Shown here piece after piece: positions 16,082 to 24,004 of a DNA stretch of 37,649 nt. Position numbers and translations under genes: made by a program. The stretch is from positions 1-37,649 of the forward strand of contig JBBEBG010000011.1 of assembly GCA_040882465.1 (NCBI GenBank), read 5' to 3'. Below the pieces are notes generated by a model. That model worked only from the letters and a program-made list of their open reading frames with translations, was not told the origin of the DNA and did not search any database. The DNA comes from Gemmatimonadota bacterium. GTDB lineage: Bacteria > Gemmatimonadota > Gemmatimonadetes > Longimicrobiales > Gaopeijiaceae. The first letter of the stretch is position 1. Every line of letters starts with the position of its first letter.

Positions 16082-17535
16082 GCCTGGACCCCGGCCGCGT
16101 CCGTCACGAGCTCGCCGACCTTGAGCCAGCTCGCGATCGGCCCGTCCACGAAGGTCACCTGGAACCCCTCACGGGCCAGGAAGGAGGCCGCCGGCCCCGA
16201 GCGCGCGCCCACCGAGCAGTGGACGGCGAGCGTCTTCCCGCGAGGAATCCGGCCCTTCACCATCGAAGGAAGCCGCGTATAGGGCGCGCTCACCGCTCCC
16301 GGGATGTGGCCGGACACGAACTCCGAGGTGAAACGCGCGTCCACGATCGCCACGTCGTCCCGGTCCACGAGCTCCGCGACGTCCGCGAAGGCGATCCGCT
16401 CGATCGCCTCGCTCTCGCCCCCGCGGTCGAAATAACGGGCGAGCGTCTCCGGAGTGATATAGGCCTCGACGTTGTCGTAGCCGATCCGGACGAGATCCCG
16501 CACCGCCTCCTCGACGTCCGCTTCCGCCACGATGAGGAGAATCGGCGACGTCTCGTCCTCGACGAGCGAGCCCACGAAGGTGTTGAAGCTCTTGTTCAGC
16601 GGAGTGAAGAGCGCCCCCGGGAGGTGACGCGCCATGAAGGCGGCGCGGTCGAGGCGCGTGTCCAGGGGAAGGAGCTTGGCCTCCTCGATCACGCGCTCGA
16701 GCTCGACGATCGAGAGCTTCCGCGGGCTCGGGAGCTCGCCCAGAAGGGGGACTCCCTGGTTGTTCTGCCGCTTCATCCGGGCGAAGTAAGTCTGCGGATC
16801 GGGCTGCCCCGCGAGGATCGCGTCCACGAAGGCGTCCTCCCCCGCCTCCGCGGCGGCGAGCGAGGCGTTGTAGCGCTTTTCGTAACCGACCGTGGACTGG
16901 GGAACGGCGCCCAGCGCACGTCCGCAGGTGGAGCCAGCGCCGTGCGCGGGCCAGACCTGGAGATAGTCCTCCAGCTCGGTGAACCGGGAGAGCGAATGAA
17001 AGAGCTGCCGCGCCGAGGGCTCCTGCACCCCATGCATCCCCGCCGCCTGTTCGAGGAGGTCCGGGCGCCCCAGGTCTCCCACGAAGACGAAGTCCCCGGA
17101 GACGACCCCGATCGGCGTATCCGCGCCCCCACCCCGGTCCGTGATCGTGTAGCTCAGGTGCTCGGGGGTGTGCCCCGGGGTGTGGATCGCCCGGATTTCG
17201 ATCCTTCCGACCTTGAAGGTGTCGCCGTGCTTGAGGAAGGTCGCATCGTATTCCGGTTGTCGCGCCCAATCACTTCCCCAATCCGCGCCCCCTTCATCCG
17301 AGAGATAGAGCTTGGCCCCGAATCGCTCCGCAAACTCGCGGGCGCCGGAGAGGAAGTCCGCGTGGATATGCGTCTCAGCCACGGCGGTGATGCGAAGTCC
17401 GTCACCCTCCGCCTCTTCGACGTAGCGGTCGATATCGCGCTCCGGGTCGATGATCAGCGCTTCCCCCGTCTGCTGACACCCGACGAGGTAGGCATACTGG
17501 GCGAGCTTCGGATCGAAGAATTGGCGAAAAAGCAT
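16078..17535 (-). CDS. CstB-like persulfide dioxygenase with two rhodanese domains
   Basis: This is a 485-residue enzyme with a metallo-beta-lactamase persulfide dioxygenase domain (1-250). Its iron ligands are probably His56 (THIHADFLSG), His118 (AIHTPGH) and Asp154 (FVGDLGRPD). A degenerate rhodanese lacking a catalytic Cys follows (about 280-365). A C-terminal rhodanese carries Cys440 in VHCSVGARSG. This order matches staphylococcal CstB, which converts low-molecular-weight persulfide to thiosulfate. Phe replaces His in the fourth position of the metal motif, as in CstB-type enzymes. The start has GGAG seven bases upstream. It probably detoxifies sulfane sulfur, supplying or drawing on substrates moved by the adjacent transporters. 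Confidence 0.88.
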   Translation of the reverse strand: MLFRQFFDPKLAQYAYLVGCQQTGEALIIDPERDIDRYVEEAEGDGLRITAVAETHIHADFLSGAREFAERFGAKLYLSDEGGADWGSDWARQPEYDATFLKHGDTFKVGRIEIRAIHTPGHTPEHLSYTITDRGGGADTPIGVVSGDFVFVGDLGRPDLLEQAAGMHGVQEPSARQLFHSLSRFTELEDYLQVWPAHGAGSTCGRALGAVPQSTVGYEKRYNASLAAAEAGEDAFVDAILAGQPDPQTYFARMKRQNNQGVPLLGELPSPRKLSIVELERVIEEAKLLPLDTRLDRAAFMARHLPGALFTPLNKSFNTFVGSLVEDETSPILLIVAEADVEEAVRDLVRIGYDNVEAYITPETLARYFDRGGESEAIERIAFADVAELVDRDDVAIVDARFTSEFVSGHIPGAVSAPYTRLPSMVKGRIPRGKTLAVHCSVGARSGPAASFLAREGFQVTFVDGPIASWLKVGELVTDAAGVQA

Positions 17536-17571
17536 GGGCGTCTCCGGTTAAGCCTGCATGAACAAAAGTCG

Positions 17572-18096
17572 TCAGTGCGGAAGCAGAGGGCGAAGCGCGG
17601 CGTAGGTCCAGGTCCCCGCCACCGCGGAGGCCAGGGCCACCGCCATCACCGTCACCCCACTCCCGATCAGGGCGAAGACCGGACCGGGGCACGCCCCGAG
17701 GAGCGCCCATCCCATTCCGAAGAGGGTACCCCCCACCCAGTAGCGCGCGCCGGGAATGCGATTTCCGGCCCACTGCTTGGGCTCGATCTCGATCGGCTCT
17801 CCGTGTAAGGTCGTGAGCTTCAGCCGCTTGATCACCTGAAGGGAAAGCGCCGCGGTCGCGACCGCCGTCCCGATGATCCCGTACATGTGGAAGCTCTGGA
17901 ACCGGAACATCTCCTGAATCCGAAACCAGGACACCACCTCGGCCTGGACGAAGAGGAGGCCGAGAACGGCGCCGAGGAGGAGGTACCCCAGTAGCGCGAG
18001 CGGCTGGTTCCCCTCGAAGAGCGCCTTCTCCCGAAGAGCCCGTGTGACCTGTTCGACGTCCTCACATTCGGGGACGAGGAAATCCAGCGTCGTCAT
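17572..18096 (-). CDS. YeeE/YedE family transporter subunit, second half (copy 1)
   Basis: This is a 174-residue membrane protein corresponding to the C-terminal half of YeeE/YedE (TsuA-like) thiosulfate transporters. It has about four helices, the stretch FRFQSFHMYGIIGTAV and the conserved Cys motif GWALLGACPGP near residue 135. Reactive cysteines of this family pass thiosulfate across the membrane by hydrogen bonding. Its ATG overlaps the stop of the first-half gene by four bases, and it ends 36 bp before the CstB-like gene. It is closely similar to the gene at 20199-20780. Confidence 0.85.
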   Translation of the reverse strand: MTTLDFLVPECEDVEQVTRALREKALFEGNQPLALLGYLLLGAVLGLLFVQAEVVSWFRIQEMFRFQSFHMYGIIGTAVATAALSLQVIKRLKLTTLHGEPIEIEPKQWAGNRIPGARYWVGGTLFGMGWALLGACPGPVFALIGSGVTVMAVALASAVAGTWTYAALRPLLPH

Positions 18097-18689
18097 GGGT
18101 TCGCTCCGAGGAGTACGGGAAGGAGGAGGGGAAGGACGGCGTGCGTGACGAGAAGTCCTCCCGCGAAGAAGCCGAGCACGGCGACCAGCGAAGGGAGCTG
18201 GAGGTTCGCCAGCCCCGAAATCGCATGCCCGCTCGTGCACCCGCCCGCCCAACGCGCGCCGAGACCGACCAGAAAGCCACCCGCGACGATCGCGAGCAGC
18301 CCCGCGGGAGTGGCGAGCGCGGCCCAGCTGAAGAGCTCGGCCGGGATCAGCCCGGTGAAGTCCTGAATCCCGAGGGCCGAGAGGTCGGCTCGGGTCGCCT
18401 CCGAGATCGAGGCCGCCGCCGCGGGAGTGCCGAAGAGGGTCACGGCGAGGAAGCCGCCCAGCCCAACCCCGAGCACGAAGACGAGATTCCAGAGCCCCGC
18501 GTGCCTCCAATCGTACCGGAGGAAGTCCGGTTTCCAGCTCGAGGGCGCCGGGACGGCCGCGCAAAGGTGGCGGAGGTTCGAGGAGATCCCGAAGACCTTT
18601 CCCCCGAAGAGGAGGAGGAGAGGGACGATGAGTCCGATCAGGGGCCCCGTGACGTACCAGGGCCAGGGGGCCAGCAGAGATTCCGGCAT
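18093..18689 (-). CDS. YeeE/YedE family transporter subunit, first half (copy 1)
   Basis: This is a 198-residue membrane protein equivalent to the N-terminal half of YeeE/YedE. The stretch WYVTGPLIGLIVPLLLL starts the first helix. The signature GGCTSGHAISG lies near residue 155 and contains the conserved substrate Cys. The pair is expected to assemble into one thiosulfate-type channel. It is the first gene of the operon and lies 52 bases downstream of an inverted repeat. The paralogue at 20777-21358 shares most of its length, so the pair has been duplicated. Confidence 0.85.
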   Translation of the reverse strand: MPESLLAPWPWYVTGPLIGLIVPLLLLFGGKVFGISSNLRHLCAAVPAPSSWKPDFLRYDWRHAGLWNLVFVLGVGLGGFLAVTLFGTPAAAASISEATRADLSALGIQDFTGLIPAELFSWAALATPAGLLAIVAGGFLVGLGARWAGGCTSGHAISGLANLQLPSLVAVLGFFAGGLLVTHAVLPLLLPVLLGANP

Positions 18690-18741
18690 GGGATGCCTCT
18701 CCCAGAAATCGTTGTGCTTGTTTGGTTATTTCTTATTGTAC

Positions 18742-18761
18742 TTACTTGTTACTACAAGTAA
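18742..18761 (-). promoter_or_regulatory. 20-bp inverted repeat in the AT-rich promoter region of the sulfur operon
   Basis: TTACTTGTTACTACAAGTAA has perfect eight-base arms around a four-base centre. It lies 52 bases before the first YeeE gene in a distinctly AT-rich stretch, where a promoter is expected. ArsR-type persulfide sensors (BigR/SqrR-like) or CsoR-like CstR often bind such sites in similar operons, but none is encoded here. It differs from the GTTTCAGCTGAAAC palindrome of the second pair. Confidence 0.5.
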
Positions 18762-18824
18762 CACACGGAAAGATAGCGGGAGTTCCGGAAGGGTCAAGCG
18801 GGGGGAAGGTCGCTGCGGGGCCGC

Positions 18825-19232
18825 TCAGCGAAGCAGCGTGAAGCCGGCCACCTCGAAGTGACGGTCGAAGGCGAAGGCGTGAGTGAGTTTCTCCCGGCGC
18901 ATCACCTCGAAGCTTACCGCGTCCACCAGAGAAAAGGGTTGGTCGGCGAAACGCTCCAACCACCGGTTCGCCGCCTCCGACACAAGTTCCGCGGTCACCT
19001 CGACCCACTCGTGGATCGGATCACCGAGAAGTGCCGAGAGCGCGATCCGGGCTTCCGCAGGCCCGCGCAGGTGAAGGAGGTGGGCGTGGAGCTCGCCGAG
19101 GACCAGGGTCGTCCCTACGAATCGGAGCCCGGCAGCGGCCGGGGAGCGGGCGACCTCCACCGCGTCTTCGTGGTGCTGGTCCTTTCGCCGGCTCAGCGCG
19201 AGGAGGGCACTCGTGTCAACGAAGGCCCGCAC
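18825..19232 (-). CDS. vapC: VapC-like PIN-domain toxin
   Basis: This is a 135-residue PIN-domain protein, probably a ribonuclease toxin. It begins at GTG with VRAFVDTSALLAL, giving the first catalytic Asp. A Glu lies in VLGELHAHLL, the third acidic residue in SLVDAVSFEVM, and the terminal pair in AFAFDRHF. The length is normal, so it appears intact. The frame extends far upstream of the GTG but lacks family sequence there. It overlaps the antitoxin by 17 bp. Confidence 0.8.
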   Translation of the reverse strand: MRAFVDTSALLALSRRKDQHHEDAVEVARSPAAAGLRFVGTTLVLGELHAHLLHLRGPAEARIALSALLGDPIHEWVEVTAELVSEAANRWLERFADQPFSLVDAVSFEVMRREKLTHAFAFDRHFEVAGFTLLR

Positions 19233-19512
19233 CCGAGGCCTCGTATCCCCCGCCGTAGAGGTAGCGGTCGTGCTCAGTGGAGACGTCGGGCGGGAAGTCG
19301 TCTTCGGCGGCGGTGTCCACGAGGTGAGCGAGAGACGACCCGGGCTGCTTCGCTGCAAGGATCTCGGCCGCAAGGCGACGGAGCCCCCGCCGAAAAAGCT
19401 CGGTCCGGGGAAGACCCGAGCTCTCAGCCATCTCCTCGAGGAGTTGTCGGTCGCGTGCGTCCAGGTAAACGACGACCTGCTCGCGCACGCGGTCGGGTCG
19501 TTTTCCGGCCAT
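19216..19512 (-). CDS. Ribbon-helix-helix antitoxin of the PIN module
   Basis: This is a 98-residue antitoxin with an N-terminal ribbon-helix-helix (VREQVVVYLDARDRQLLEEM, then LPRTELFRRGLRRLA). An acidic tail ending in the Tyr/Gly-rich segment DRYLYGGGYEASG probably occupies the toxin groove. GGAG precedes the ATG at a suitable distance. It is cotranscribed with the downstream PIN toxin, and palindromic elements in front fit autoregulation. Confidence 0.75.
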   Translation of the reverse strand: MAGKRPDRVREQVVVYLDARDRQLLEEMAESSGLPRTELFRRGLRRLAAEILAAKQPGSSLAHLVDTAAEDDFPPDVSTEHDRYLYGGGYEASGAGLR

Positions 19513-19545
19513 GTTCGGGCTCCGGCCCGGGAATGCATCATGGTG

Positions 19546-19568
19546 ACTAGTATAACATACTAGTATAC
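19546..19568 (-). promoter_or_regulatory. Repeated palindromic elements at TA promoter
   Basis: Two direct copies of ACTAGTATA (19546-19554 and 19559-19567) lie 13 bp apart, and ATACTAGTAT at 19557-19566 is a perfect palindrome. The stretch is the AT-rich promoter region of the antitoxin gene. Tandem sites of this kind are typical operators for ribbon-helix-helix dimers. Confidence 0.55.
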
Positions 19569-19569
19569 T

Positions 19570-20073
19570 TCAAACCTCTGGCGGCTGCATCCCCCACTGC
19601 GCCCAGTCCTCTTTGTTCGGACCGACAATGCCCGGAACGACGAGTCCGGCCTGGCGCATGAGGACTGTCAGCTGTCCGCGGTGGTGGGCCTGGTGGATCA
19701 GGAGGACGCCGAGCGTCTCTCCGCGCGTCCACTGAAACCCGTACATGTCGTCCTTCTCCCCGAGCGTCGCGTCGGTCCAATTCGCGCGAAGCTCCTTCTC
19801 GAGCGAGGAGGCGGCGGTCTTGTAGGCCTCCGCGATCTCCTGGGCCGTGGCTGGAGGCGGGTCATGCTCGCCGAGTCCCGACACCGCGAGCCCCGTCTTT
19901 CCCATCATCTCGGGGAGCGTCTGCGCGATGTGCCAGGCGAGACGACGAACGGTGCGATGGCCCGGCGCCACCGCCTGTTCGAGTGACTCATCGGTGAGGG
20001 CATCGAGGATGCGCTGCGTGGAGGCGGCTTCGTAGGTCCATGCGCCGAGGAAACTTTCGAGTCTTGTGAACAT
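19570..20073 (-). CDS. DinB family protein
   Basis: This is a 167-residue four-helix bundle of the DinB/YfiT superfamily. The probable metal-binding histidines are in RLAWHIAQTL (about residue 48) and LLIHQAHHRGQLTVLMRQAG (about 126-130). Such proteins act as metal-dependent thiol transferases or damage-inducible proteins, but many have unknown substrates. The ribosome-binding site is weak: GGAG is about 15 bases upstream of the ATG. It sits between the two YeeE/YedE pairs with no obvious functional link. Confidence 0.8.
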   Translation of the reverse strand: MFTRLESFLGAWTYEAASTQRILDALTDESLEQAVAPGHRTVRRLAWHIAQTLPEMMGKTGLAVSGLGEHDPPPATAQEIAEAYKTAASSLEKELRANWTDATLGEKDDMYGFQWTRGETLGVLLIHQAHHRGQLTVLMRQAGLVVPGIVGPNKEDWAQWGMQPPEV

Positions 20074-20153
20074 CGGTCGTTACCGTAGCTCCTTCAGGAG
20101 TTGTGTGGGTGTGCGCGCTGCGACGGGAGCCCGACCAGGGCGACGTCGAGGAT

Positions 20154-20165
20154 GTATACGTATAC
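20154..20165. promoter_or_regulatory. 12-bp palindrome GTATACGTATAC upstream of dinB-like gene
   Basis: GTATACGTATAC is a perfect palindrome about 80 bases upstream of the DinB start, in the 125-bp gap (20074-20198) after the second YeeE pair. It could be a promoter element or an operator. Nothing else recognisable lies in the gap. Confidence 0.3.
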
Positions 20166-20198
20166 TCGCGCCCGGTGTGTCGGGAAGGACGGCGGACT

Positions 20199-20780
20199 TT
20201 AGTGCGGCAGCCGGTGCTGAAGCACCGCATACGCCCACGTCCCCGCCATCGCAGCGAAGAGCGCGGCGACCATCACCGTGACCCCGCTCCCGATGAGGGT
20301 GAAGATGGGGCCCGGGCAGGCGCCGAGGAGCGCCCACCCCATCCCGAAAATCGTCCCTCCGATCCAGTAGCGCGGGCTCCAGAACCCCCGCCCCTCGAGG
20401 TCGCGCGGCACGATTCGGATCCGCTCCCCATGCATCGTATGGAGCCCGAGCCGCTCGATCGCCTGGATCGAAAGCGCCGCGACGGCGACCGCCGACCCGA
20501 TGATCCCGTACATGTGGAAGCTCTGGAAGCGGAACATCTCCTGGATCCGGAACCAGGAGACGACCTCGCTCTGCACGAAGACGATCCCGAGGCCCGCGCC
20601 GAGAAGGAGGTAACCGAAGAGGGCGAGCGGACGGTTCGCCGCCTCGAGCGCCTCTTCCCGCTCCGCGGAAGGGACCTGCTGGATGTCCTGGCACTCGAAG
20701 TCCGGGATGAGCACTCGCCCACCCGGCCGTTCCGCGCCCCGTTCACCGGCACCTTCTCCGGCGCGCTCCATCGCGCTCAT
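20199..20780 (-). CDS. YeeE/YedE family transporter subunit, second half (copy 2)
   Basis: This is a 193-residue protein, the C-terminal half of a YeeE/YedE transporter. It contains FRFQSFHMYGIIGSAVAVAALS and GWALLGACPGPIFTLIGSG. Compared with copy 1 it has an extra N-terminal stretch of about 20 residues rich in Gly and Arg before the shared LIPDFECQDIQQV region. The ATG overlaps the first-half stop by four bases. It is the last gene of its small operon; no dioxygenase gene follows, unlike copy 1. Confidence 0.85.
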   Translation of the reverse strand: MSAMERAGEGAGERGAERPGGRVLIPDFECQDIQQVPSAEREEALEAANRPLALFGYLLLGAGLGIVFVQSEVVSWFRIQEMFRFQSFHMYGIIGSAVAVAALSIQAIERLGLHTMHGERIRIVPRDLEGRGFWSPRYWIGGTIFGMGWALLGACPGPIFTLIGSGVTVMVAALFAAMAGTWAYAVLQHRLPH

Positions 20781-21358
20781 CCGAGGATCCAGGGGAGGAC
20801 TGCGAAGGTCGCGACGAGCCCTCCGATGAAAAAGCCGAAGACGGCGGCGAGGGAGGAGCGCTGAAAGGTCGCGAGCCCGGAGATCGCGTGCCCGCTCGTG
20901 CACCCTCCGGCGTAGCGCGCCCCGAAACCGACCAGGAATCCGCCCACGACAATCAGGAAAAATCCCGCTGGGGTGAAGAGCGCGCCCCAGGTGAAGAGCT
21001 CCGCGGGCACCATCCCCGAGGGTTCCCCGAGCCCGAGGGCGGCGAGGTCCGTCCGCGTCGCCTCGGAGATGTGCCCCCCGACGTCGGGCGCGCCGAAGAG
21101 AGTCGGGGCGAGAACGCCGCCGAGCCCCATTCCGAGGACGAAGACGAGGTTCCACCCTCCGGTCCGGAGCCAGTCGTAGCGGAGATACGGGGGTTTCCAC
21201 CGCTCAGGCGCCGGGATCGCGGCGCAGAGATGCCGAAGGTTCGACGAGACGCCGAAGACTTTCCCCCCGAGGAGGAGGAGGAGGGGGACGATCAGCCCGA
21301 TGAGGGGGCCGGCCACGTACCAGGGCCAGGGGGAGGAGAGGCGTTCGAGCATGGCCAT
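20777..21358 (-). CDS. YeeE/YedE family transporter subunit, first half (copy 2)
   Basis: This is a 193-residue protein with WYVAGPLIGLIVPLLLLLGG at the N-terminus and the substrate-cysteine signature GGCTSGHAISG near 160. It is closely similar over its length to copy 1 at 18093-18689, so the pair arose by duplication or joint acquisition. It starts 18 bases downstream of a perfect 22-bp palindrome, which probably controls it. A thiosulfate or related sulfur-compound uptake role is inferred from the family. Confidence 0.85.
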   Translation of the reverse strand: MAMLERLSSPWPWYVAGPLIGLIVPLLLLLGGKVFGVSSNLRHLCAAIPAPERWKPPYLRYDWLRTGGWNLVFVLGMGLGGVLAPTLFGAPDVGGHISEATRTDLAALGLGEPSGMVPAELFTWGALFTPAGFFLIVVGGFLVGFGARYAGGCTSGHAISGLATFQRSSLAAVFGFFIGGLVATFAVLPWILG

Positions 21359-21376
21359 ACGAGGGCTGGAGTGCGA

Positions 21377-21398
21377 AGGCGTTTCAGCTGAAACGCCT
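21377..21398 (-). promoter_or_regulatory. 22-bp perfect palindrome upstream of second YeeE/YedE pair
   Basis: A perfect 22-bp palindrome is centred between 21387 and 21388, with the core CGTTTCAGCTGAAACG identical to that upstream of the GntR gene. It lies 18 bases before the YeeE start, where a bound repressor would block transcription. It is the best candidate operator in the window. Confidence 0.65.
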
Positions 21399-21447
21399 CT
21401 GGGGATGACGACTACCCCGCCGCACGCGGGAGTTCACCTGGCGCCGC

Positions 21448-22530
21448 TCACCCCCCCACGCGGATCCCCGCCAACCCGAAGATCCTCTCCCCTCCCGTCC
21501 GCAGGACCACACGGTACTCCCCGCTCCGGATCGGCCCGTCCACGGGGACCCACCTGTCCCAGACGCGAAACCCGATGTCGTGCGCCGTGATCTCGATCTC
21601 TCGCGTCGTTCTTATCACTTCCCCGTCCAGCTGCCACTCCAGCGTCACCGTGGTCGGCATGATGGAAGGCGAAAAGACCTCGACCAGGAGGTAGAGCGAG
21701 CCCCCGAGGAGGGCGGGGTCCACCGGGCTCGAGAGGGTATCGAATGGGACGAGGGTGCTCCGATCGATCTCCGAGGTGAAGACCACGCTCTGCGCGCGCA
21801 GGGGAACGGGGGGCACGAGCCGCGGCACCCCGATCGCGATGGCCAGGATCGCGACGCTCGCGAGCGCGATCCTCATTCGACCCGCGCGTCCCGTGGAGGC
21901 GCCCCGCATCGTCAGAGAGAGGGCGCTCCCCACCGCGGCCAGCGCCGCGATTGGCGTTCCGAAGCGGGGATCCACCGGGAAGAGGATCGGAACCAGGAGG
22001 TTCAACGCCGCGAAGGCCACCGTCGCGAAAAAGACCAGGCCGAACACCCGGCTTCGCCGCATCCAGCCGTCGAAGAAGAGATCGAGGCAGGAAAGGACGG
22101 CGAGCCCCACGAGTAGAAGGGAAAAGGTCACATTCAGCGACTGAAAGACGGTCGAGTACCAATAAAAGGGGAGGAGGAAGAAGAGCGTCTCCTGGTACAT
22201 CGAGCGGGTGAGGTAGGAGGTTGCCTCCTCGCCGAAGCCGGGCGGCGCGCTTCGCCTCGTTCCGACGCGGTCGCCGGCCGTCCGCCCCCCGAAAAAAAGC
22301 GTCGAAGCCCAGGTCAGGACGAGAAAGAGCACCACCCAGGGGACGAAACCATAGCGGTCGCGCGCCAGAACGATGACGGCCACCCCGGTCGCGAGCGCCC
22401 AGAGCGAATGCAGCGCCCAGAAGAGGGTCCGGTTCCGGACCCAGAAGCGGCGAAAGCGGGATCCCACCAGCGGACCAGGGGCTTCGAGGGAAGGCGCCTC
22501 CGTCTCCCTCCGGTCATCTTCAGGAATCAA
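21448..22530 (-). CDS. DUF5924-like membrane protein with DUF2914-like C-terminus
   Basis: This is a 360-residue protein with about seven to eight hydrophobic helices (for example TLFWALHSLWALATGVAVIVLA and FVPWVVLFLVLTW). A C-terminal extracytoplasmic beta domain follows from about residue 245 (QSVVFTSEIDRST to RVGG), which resembles DUF2914. The start is uncertain: the frame reaches 22635 but would overlap the upstream gene. No ATG or GTG is available between, so TTG at 22530 is proposed. It follows the polyferredoxin-like gene by 52 bp and is probably cotranscribed. Its function is unknown. Confidence 0.6.
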   Translation of the reverse strand: MIPEDDRRETEAPSLEAPGPLVGSRFRRFWVRNRTLFWALHSLWALATGVAVIVLARDRYGFVPWVVLFLVLTWASTLFFGGRTAGDRVGTRRSAPPGFGEEATSYLTRSMYQETLFFLLPFYWYSTVFQSLNVTFSLLLVGLAVLSCLDLFFDGWMRRSRVFGLVFFATVAFAALNLLVPILFPVDPRFGTPIAALAAVGSALSLTMRGASTGRAGRMRIALASVAILAIAIGVPRLVPPVPLRAQSVVFTSEIDRSTLVPFDTLSSPVDPALLGGSLYLLVEVFSPSIMPTTVTLEWQLDGEVIRTTREIEITAHDIGFRVWDRWVPVDGPIRSGEYRVVLRTGGERIFGLAGIRVGG

Positions 22531-22582
22531 GATCGAATTCGCCCTCGCTATGAAGGGGCGAGACGATAACGGCCACCCCCGC

Positions 22583-24004
22583 TCAGGCCAAGAGCCCCAC
22601 GACGAAGAAGGTACTGGCCACCATGAGCAGGGCATGCGGAACCAGGGCCTTCACCGCGTCCCCCTTCGTCTTCGTCAGATCGCGTGCGATCAGCCAGGCG
22701 ATCCCCGCGCCCCAGAGCACCGAGAGCCAGAGAAACTCGTTGCCCCCGAGCGCGTGCCATCGTGCGACCGTCTCCGCGGAGGCCCATGCCGCCGGAAGAT
22801 TCAGGGGGATCCCGATTCCGTTCGCGAACCCGTTCAGCAGCCCCCCTCCATTCTCCATCAGCCCCGGGATCACATGCATCCCGAGCTGAAACACGATCCC
22901 GAGGGGAATGTAGGCGAAGGCGAAGCGCGAGAAAGCGATGCGGGGGAGGATCCCGCTCCATCGCGCCGCGATCCAGCTCACGACGGCGAAGGCCACGATG
23001 GTCCCGGCGATGCTCGTGTAATACGGCACGAGCCCGGCGAGGAGGCTCGGGAGGGCTTGGACCGAGGGAAACTGTGCGAGCACCTGACTTCCCAGCACAT
23101 GATCGATCGGAAATACGGCCCAGATGATCAGCGCGATCAGGGCTTCGTCCGGAATGACGAGCCTCGGCCGGACCGCGGCGGCCCCCGGCCAGCGCGCGTG
23201 CAGCCGGATCGGTACCTCCGGCTGTCCCACCGAGCAGTGCATGCACGCCACGCAACGGCGCTCCGTGCTCAGGTAGTTGCTCTTGAACTCGGCGGTCATG
23301 CAATCGGGGACCTCCGTCTCCCGGTCCTGCCGAATCTCGATCGGGGAGAGCCGGGTCGTGACCGACATGACCCCGGTGGCGGGGCAGAAGTACCGACAGA
23401 ATACGCGCTGCCGAAAGACGAGGGTGAGAGCCACCGCCACCCCGAGGAAAACCAGGAAATAGACCCCCATCCGCCAGGGCGTATAGGCGACGCCCAGCTT
23501 GTAGAGGGGAAACCGCGCCAGCGTAAAGGTCAGCGCGGTGATCGCGAGCACCGAAAACCCCACGCCGAAGACACGCACCCTCGGCTTTCGAAAGGTGGGA
23601 AACCACCGATTCAGGCTGAAGCGCTGGAGGAACTCGGTGATCGCCCCGATCGGGCAGACGTAGCACCAGACGCGTCCGAAGAGGACGAGGCTCACGAGCA
23701 TCACCGGCGCCCACCACAACCCGAAGAACGCGACTGCGCCGAAGTTGGTCGCCGCGTCCTGGGGCCCCGCGAAAGCCTGCCAGAGCCCCCAGCCGAAAAC
23801 CGCGATCATGAGGAGCTGGAACGCCGGCTGCACGCGGCGATTCGTCATCAGAAATCGGGTGAGGCGATTCCCGTTCAGGTTGAAGCCACCGGGAGACTCC
23901 CTCCGTCCTTCCCCCACCAGGGGAAGCCGGAGTCCCCCCGCCGCCGACACAGGCGACGTCGAACCCACGGCACCCATGGCGGGCGAAGGACGGAGGTCGC
24001 TCAT
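22583..24004 (-). CDS. 4Fe-4S polyferredoxin-like membrane protein (NapH/NosR/CcoG-like)
   Basis: This is a 473-residue membrane protein with two membrane-adjacent cysteine motifs typical of NosR/NapH/RdxA: CYVCP at 114-118 and CRYFCP at 203-208. A third cluster is CVACMHC at 251-257, preceded by Cys235. Together these would hold iron-sulfur clusters. About ten helices are visible. Such proteins pass electrons through the membrane to periplasmic reductases, copper sites or flavoproteins. Its ATG overlaps the TonB receptor stop by four bases. No nosZ or nap genes are near. A role in reducing an imported metal is inferred from context. Confidence 0.8.
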   Translation of the reverse strand: MSDLRPSPAMGAVGSTSPVSAAGGLRLPLVGEGRRESPGGFNLNGNRLTRFLMTNRRVQPAFQLLMIAVFGWGLWQAFAGPQDAATNFGAVAFFGLWWAPVMLVSLVLFGRVWCYVCPIGAITEFLQRFSLNRWFPTFRKPRVRVFGVGFSVLAITALTFTLARFPLYKLGVAYTPWRMGVYFLVFLGVAVALTLVFRQRVFCRYFCPATGVMSVTTRLSPIEIRQDRETEVPDCMTAEFKSNYLSTERRCVACMHCSVGQPEVPIRLHARWPGAAAVRPRLVIPDEALIALIIWAVFPIDHVLGSQVLAQFPSVQALPSLLAGLVPYYTSIAGTIVAFAVVSWIAARWSGILPRIAFSRFAFAYIPLGIVFQLGMHVIPGLMENGGGLLNGFANGIGIPLNLPAAWASAETVARWHALGGNEFLWLSVLWGAGIAWLIARDLTKTKGDAVKALVPHALLMVASTFFVVGLLA

